Below, one piece after another: positions 4,902 to 5,502 of a stretch of DNA of 5,502 nt. Position 1 is the stretch's first letter. Each line of letters opens with the position of its first letter. The position numbers and the translations under genes are program-made. A model generated the notes under the pieces. That model ran no database searches and was not told the origin of the DNA. It saw only the letters and a list, made by a program, of their open reading frames with translations. The stretch is from Microcella sp. (lineage in GTDB: Bacteria; Actinomycetota; Actinomycetes; Actinomycetales; Microbacteriaceae): the NCBI GenBank assembly GCA_020216895.1, contig JAIWOM010000114.1, positions 1 to 5,502 of the forward strand. Direction: 5' to 3'.

Positions 4902-4926
4902 GGCGGCGGCTGTCGCCCCCTTTTTT
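4902..4926 (+). terminator. Candidate intrinsic terminator of the HNH gene
   Basis: GGCGGC (4902-4907) pairs with GTCGCC (4912-4917), one G-T pair, around GGCT. Three C residues and then six T residues (4921-4926) follow. The stem is short and the CCC gap is not ideal, but position (41 bases after the HNH stop) and T run fit. Confidence 0.6.
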
Positions 4927-4970
4927 CGCAATGTGCCTCTCGCGGCACATGCCGCTGGAGGCACACTGCG
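4927..4970. repeat. Nested inverted repeat between the convergent HNH and hydrolase genes
   Basis: CGCAATGTGCCTC (4927-4939) and GAGGCACACTGCG (4958-4970) pair at 12 of 13 positions. The enclosed segment holds GCGGCA/TGCCGC (4942-4947 and 4950-4955). An alternative stem, ATGTGCC/GGCACAT (4931-4937 and 4944-4950), is perfect over seven pairs. The element abuts the hydrolase stop codon at 4971. The T run lies on its HNH side in the plus sense and reads as A on the minus strand, so it is not a classical terminator for the hydrolase, though it would cap that mRNA's 3' end. Confidence 0.75.
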
Positions 4971-5501
4971 TCACGCGACGCCGAGCATCCCGCGCAGGGC
5001 GTCGAGCTGGCGCTGCACGGTGTCGCGCGAGACCCCGGCGTCCGGCTCGGCGGCGTCGAAGCCGTGGTAGGCGCCCTCGATGACGTGCAGCTCGGTGGGG
5101 ATCCCCGCCTCGGTGAGGCGGCGCGCGTACTCGACGTCTTCGGCGTGGAAGAGGTCGAGGGTGCCGACGGCGATCCACGTCGGCGGCAGACCCGTCAGCG
5201 CAGCAGGCCCCTGCTCGGCCCGGCGCGCCGGCACGGCGAGAGCGAGCTCGTCGGCGCTGAGCGGCGTCGCTTCGGGCCCCTTCGTGCCCGCGCCGAGGTA
5301 CATGCCCCAGCCGAGGCGGTTGCTGCGCGGGTTCCACAGCCGCAGCATGCGCGGGTGGGCGGCGGCGGCCTGCCCGGTGCGATCATCCAGCATCGGATAC
5401 AGCAGCGCCTGACCTGCCAGCGCGATCTCGCCGCGATCGCGGGCGCGCAGGGCGAGGGATGCGGCGAGCCCGCCTCCGGCGCTCTCGCCGGTCACGGCGA
5501 T
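4971..5501 (-). CDS. Alpha/beta hydrolase (hydrolase-3/HSL family), C-terminal part
   Basis: The 5' end lies outside the window; 176 residues are visible, reading IAVTGESAGGGLAASLALRARDRG at the window edge. GESAGG is the nucleophile elbow (G-x-S-x-G), in the form typical of the hormone-sensitive-lipase/acetyl-hydrolase branch (usually GDSAGG). The acid is the Asp of VGTLDLFHAEDVEYARRL and the histidine is in EGAYHGFD, giving the full Ser-Asp-His triad. The family hydrolyses short carboxylic esters; the true substrate cannot be read from sequence. About half of a normal ~310-residue protein is present. The residue annotated as a possible start at 5495 is a GTG that falls inside the conserved strand (IAVTGESAGG), so it is Val, not the start. 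The gene converges on the HNH gene, with a nested inverted repeat touching its stop. Confidence 0.9.
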   Translation of the reverse strand: MAVTGESAGGGLAASLALRARDRGEIALAGQALLYPMLDDRTGQAAAAHPRMLRLWNPRSNRLGWGMYLGAGTKGPEATPLSADELALAVPARRAEQGPAALTGLPPTWIAVGTLDLFHAEDVEYARRLTEAGIPTELHVIEGAYHGFDAAEPDAGVSRDTVQRQLDALRGMLGVA

Positions 5502-5502
5502 G

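Noticed and set aside
3290..4966. Long minus-strand open frame (558 codons) across ideR, the leader region and the HNH gene
   Set aside because: It is antisense to two well-supported genes and its translation is Arg/His/Pro-rich with no family signature. Long antisense frames arise easily at this GC content.

Overview
The window is very GC-rich, with codons ending mostly in G or C, and its genes fit a high-GC actinobacterium. The mix of families (DUF3027, DUF2530, an actinobacterial-type phosphoserine aminotransferase, a DtxR/IdeR iron repressor and a short HNH protein) suggests Micrococcales, probably Microbacteriaceae. The placement rests on recognising families by eye, not on a search.

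Layout: (1) 1-530 (+), the 3' part of a DUF3027 gene ending in an Asp/Glu/His tail with a 24-bp tandem repeat. (2) 571-1777, an accessory-looking block: a solo AbiEi-like winged-helix protein with a VSR/DUF559-like nuclease region (730-1695, +), bracketed by two 38-bp imperfect palindromes in mutually inverted orientation (580-617 and 1731-1768). (3) 1813-3196 (-), serC followed by a small DUF2530 membrane protein, probably one transcript. (4) 3197-3328, a divergent promoter region with a DtxR-type iron box. (5) 3329-4018 (+), a DtxR/IdeR repressor with all expected metal ligands. (6) 4060-4360, a leader-like region: weak promoter signal, hairpin, Shine-Dalgarno, a 33-codon ORF whose stop touches a strong intrinsic terminator, then a second hairpin. 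(7) 4361-4861 (+), an HNH-family protein with its own candidate terminator. (8) 4927-4970, a nested inverted repeat. (9) 4971-5501 (-), the C-terminal part of an alpha/beta hydrolase-3 family enzyme.

The core genes cover serine biosynthesis and iron-responsive regulation, and the iron box suggests the repressor controls its own promoter. Two places look less ordinary. The first is the palindrome-flanked AbiEi/nuclease cassette sitting between two housekeeping-type genes. It resembles the layout of a small mobile or palindrome-propagating unit, or of a self-regulated solo AbiEi gene. The second is the small ORF plus terminator ahead of the HNH gene, which has the architecture of a ribosome-controlled attenuator. 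It is supported by the lack of any TA dinucleotide, and so of any standard -10 box, between the terminator and the HNH start. Both readings are inferences from sequence layout.
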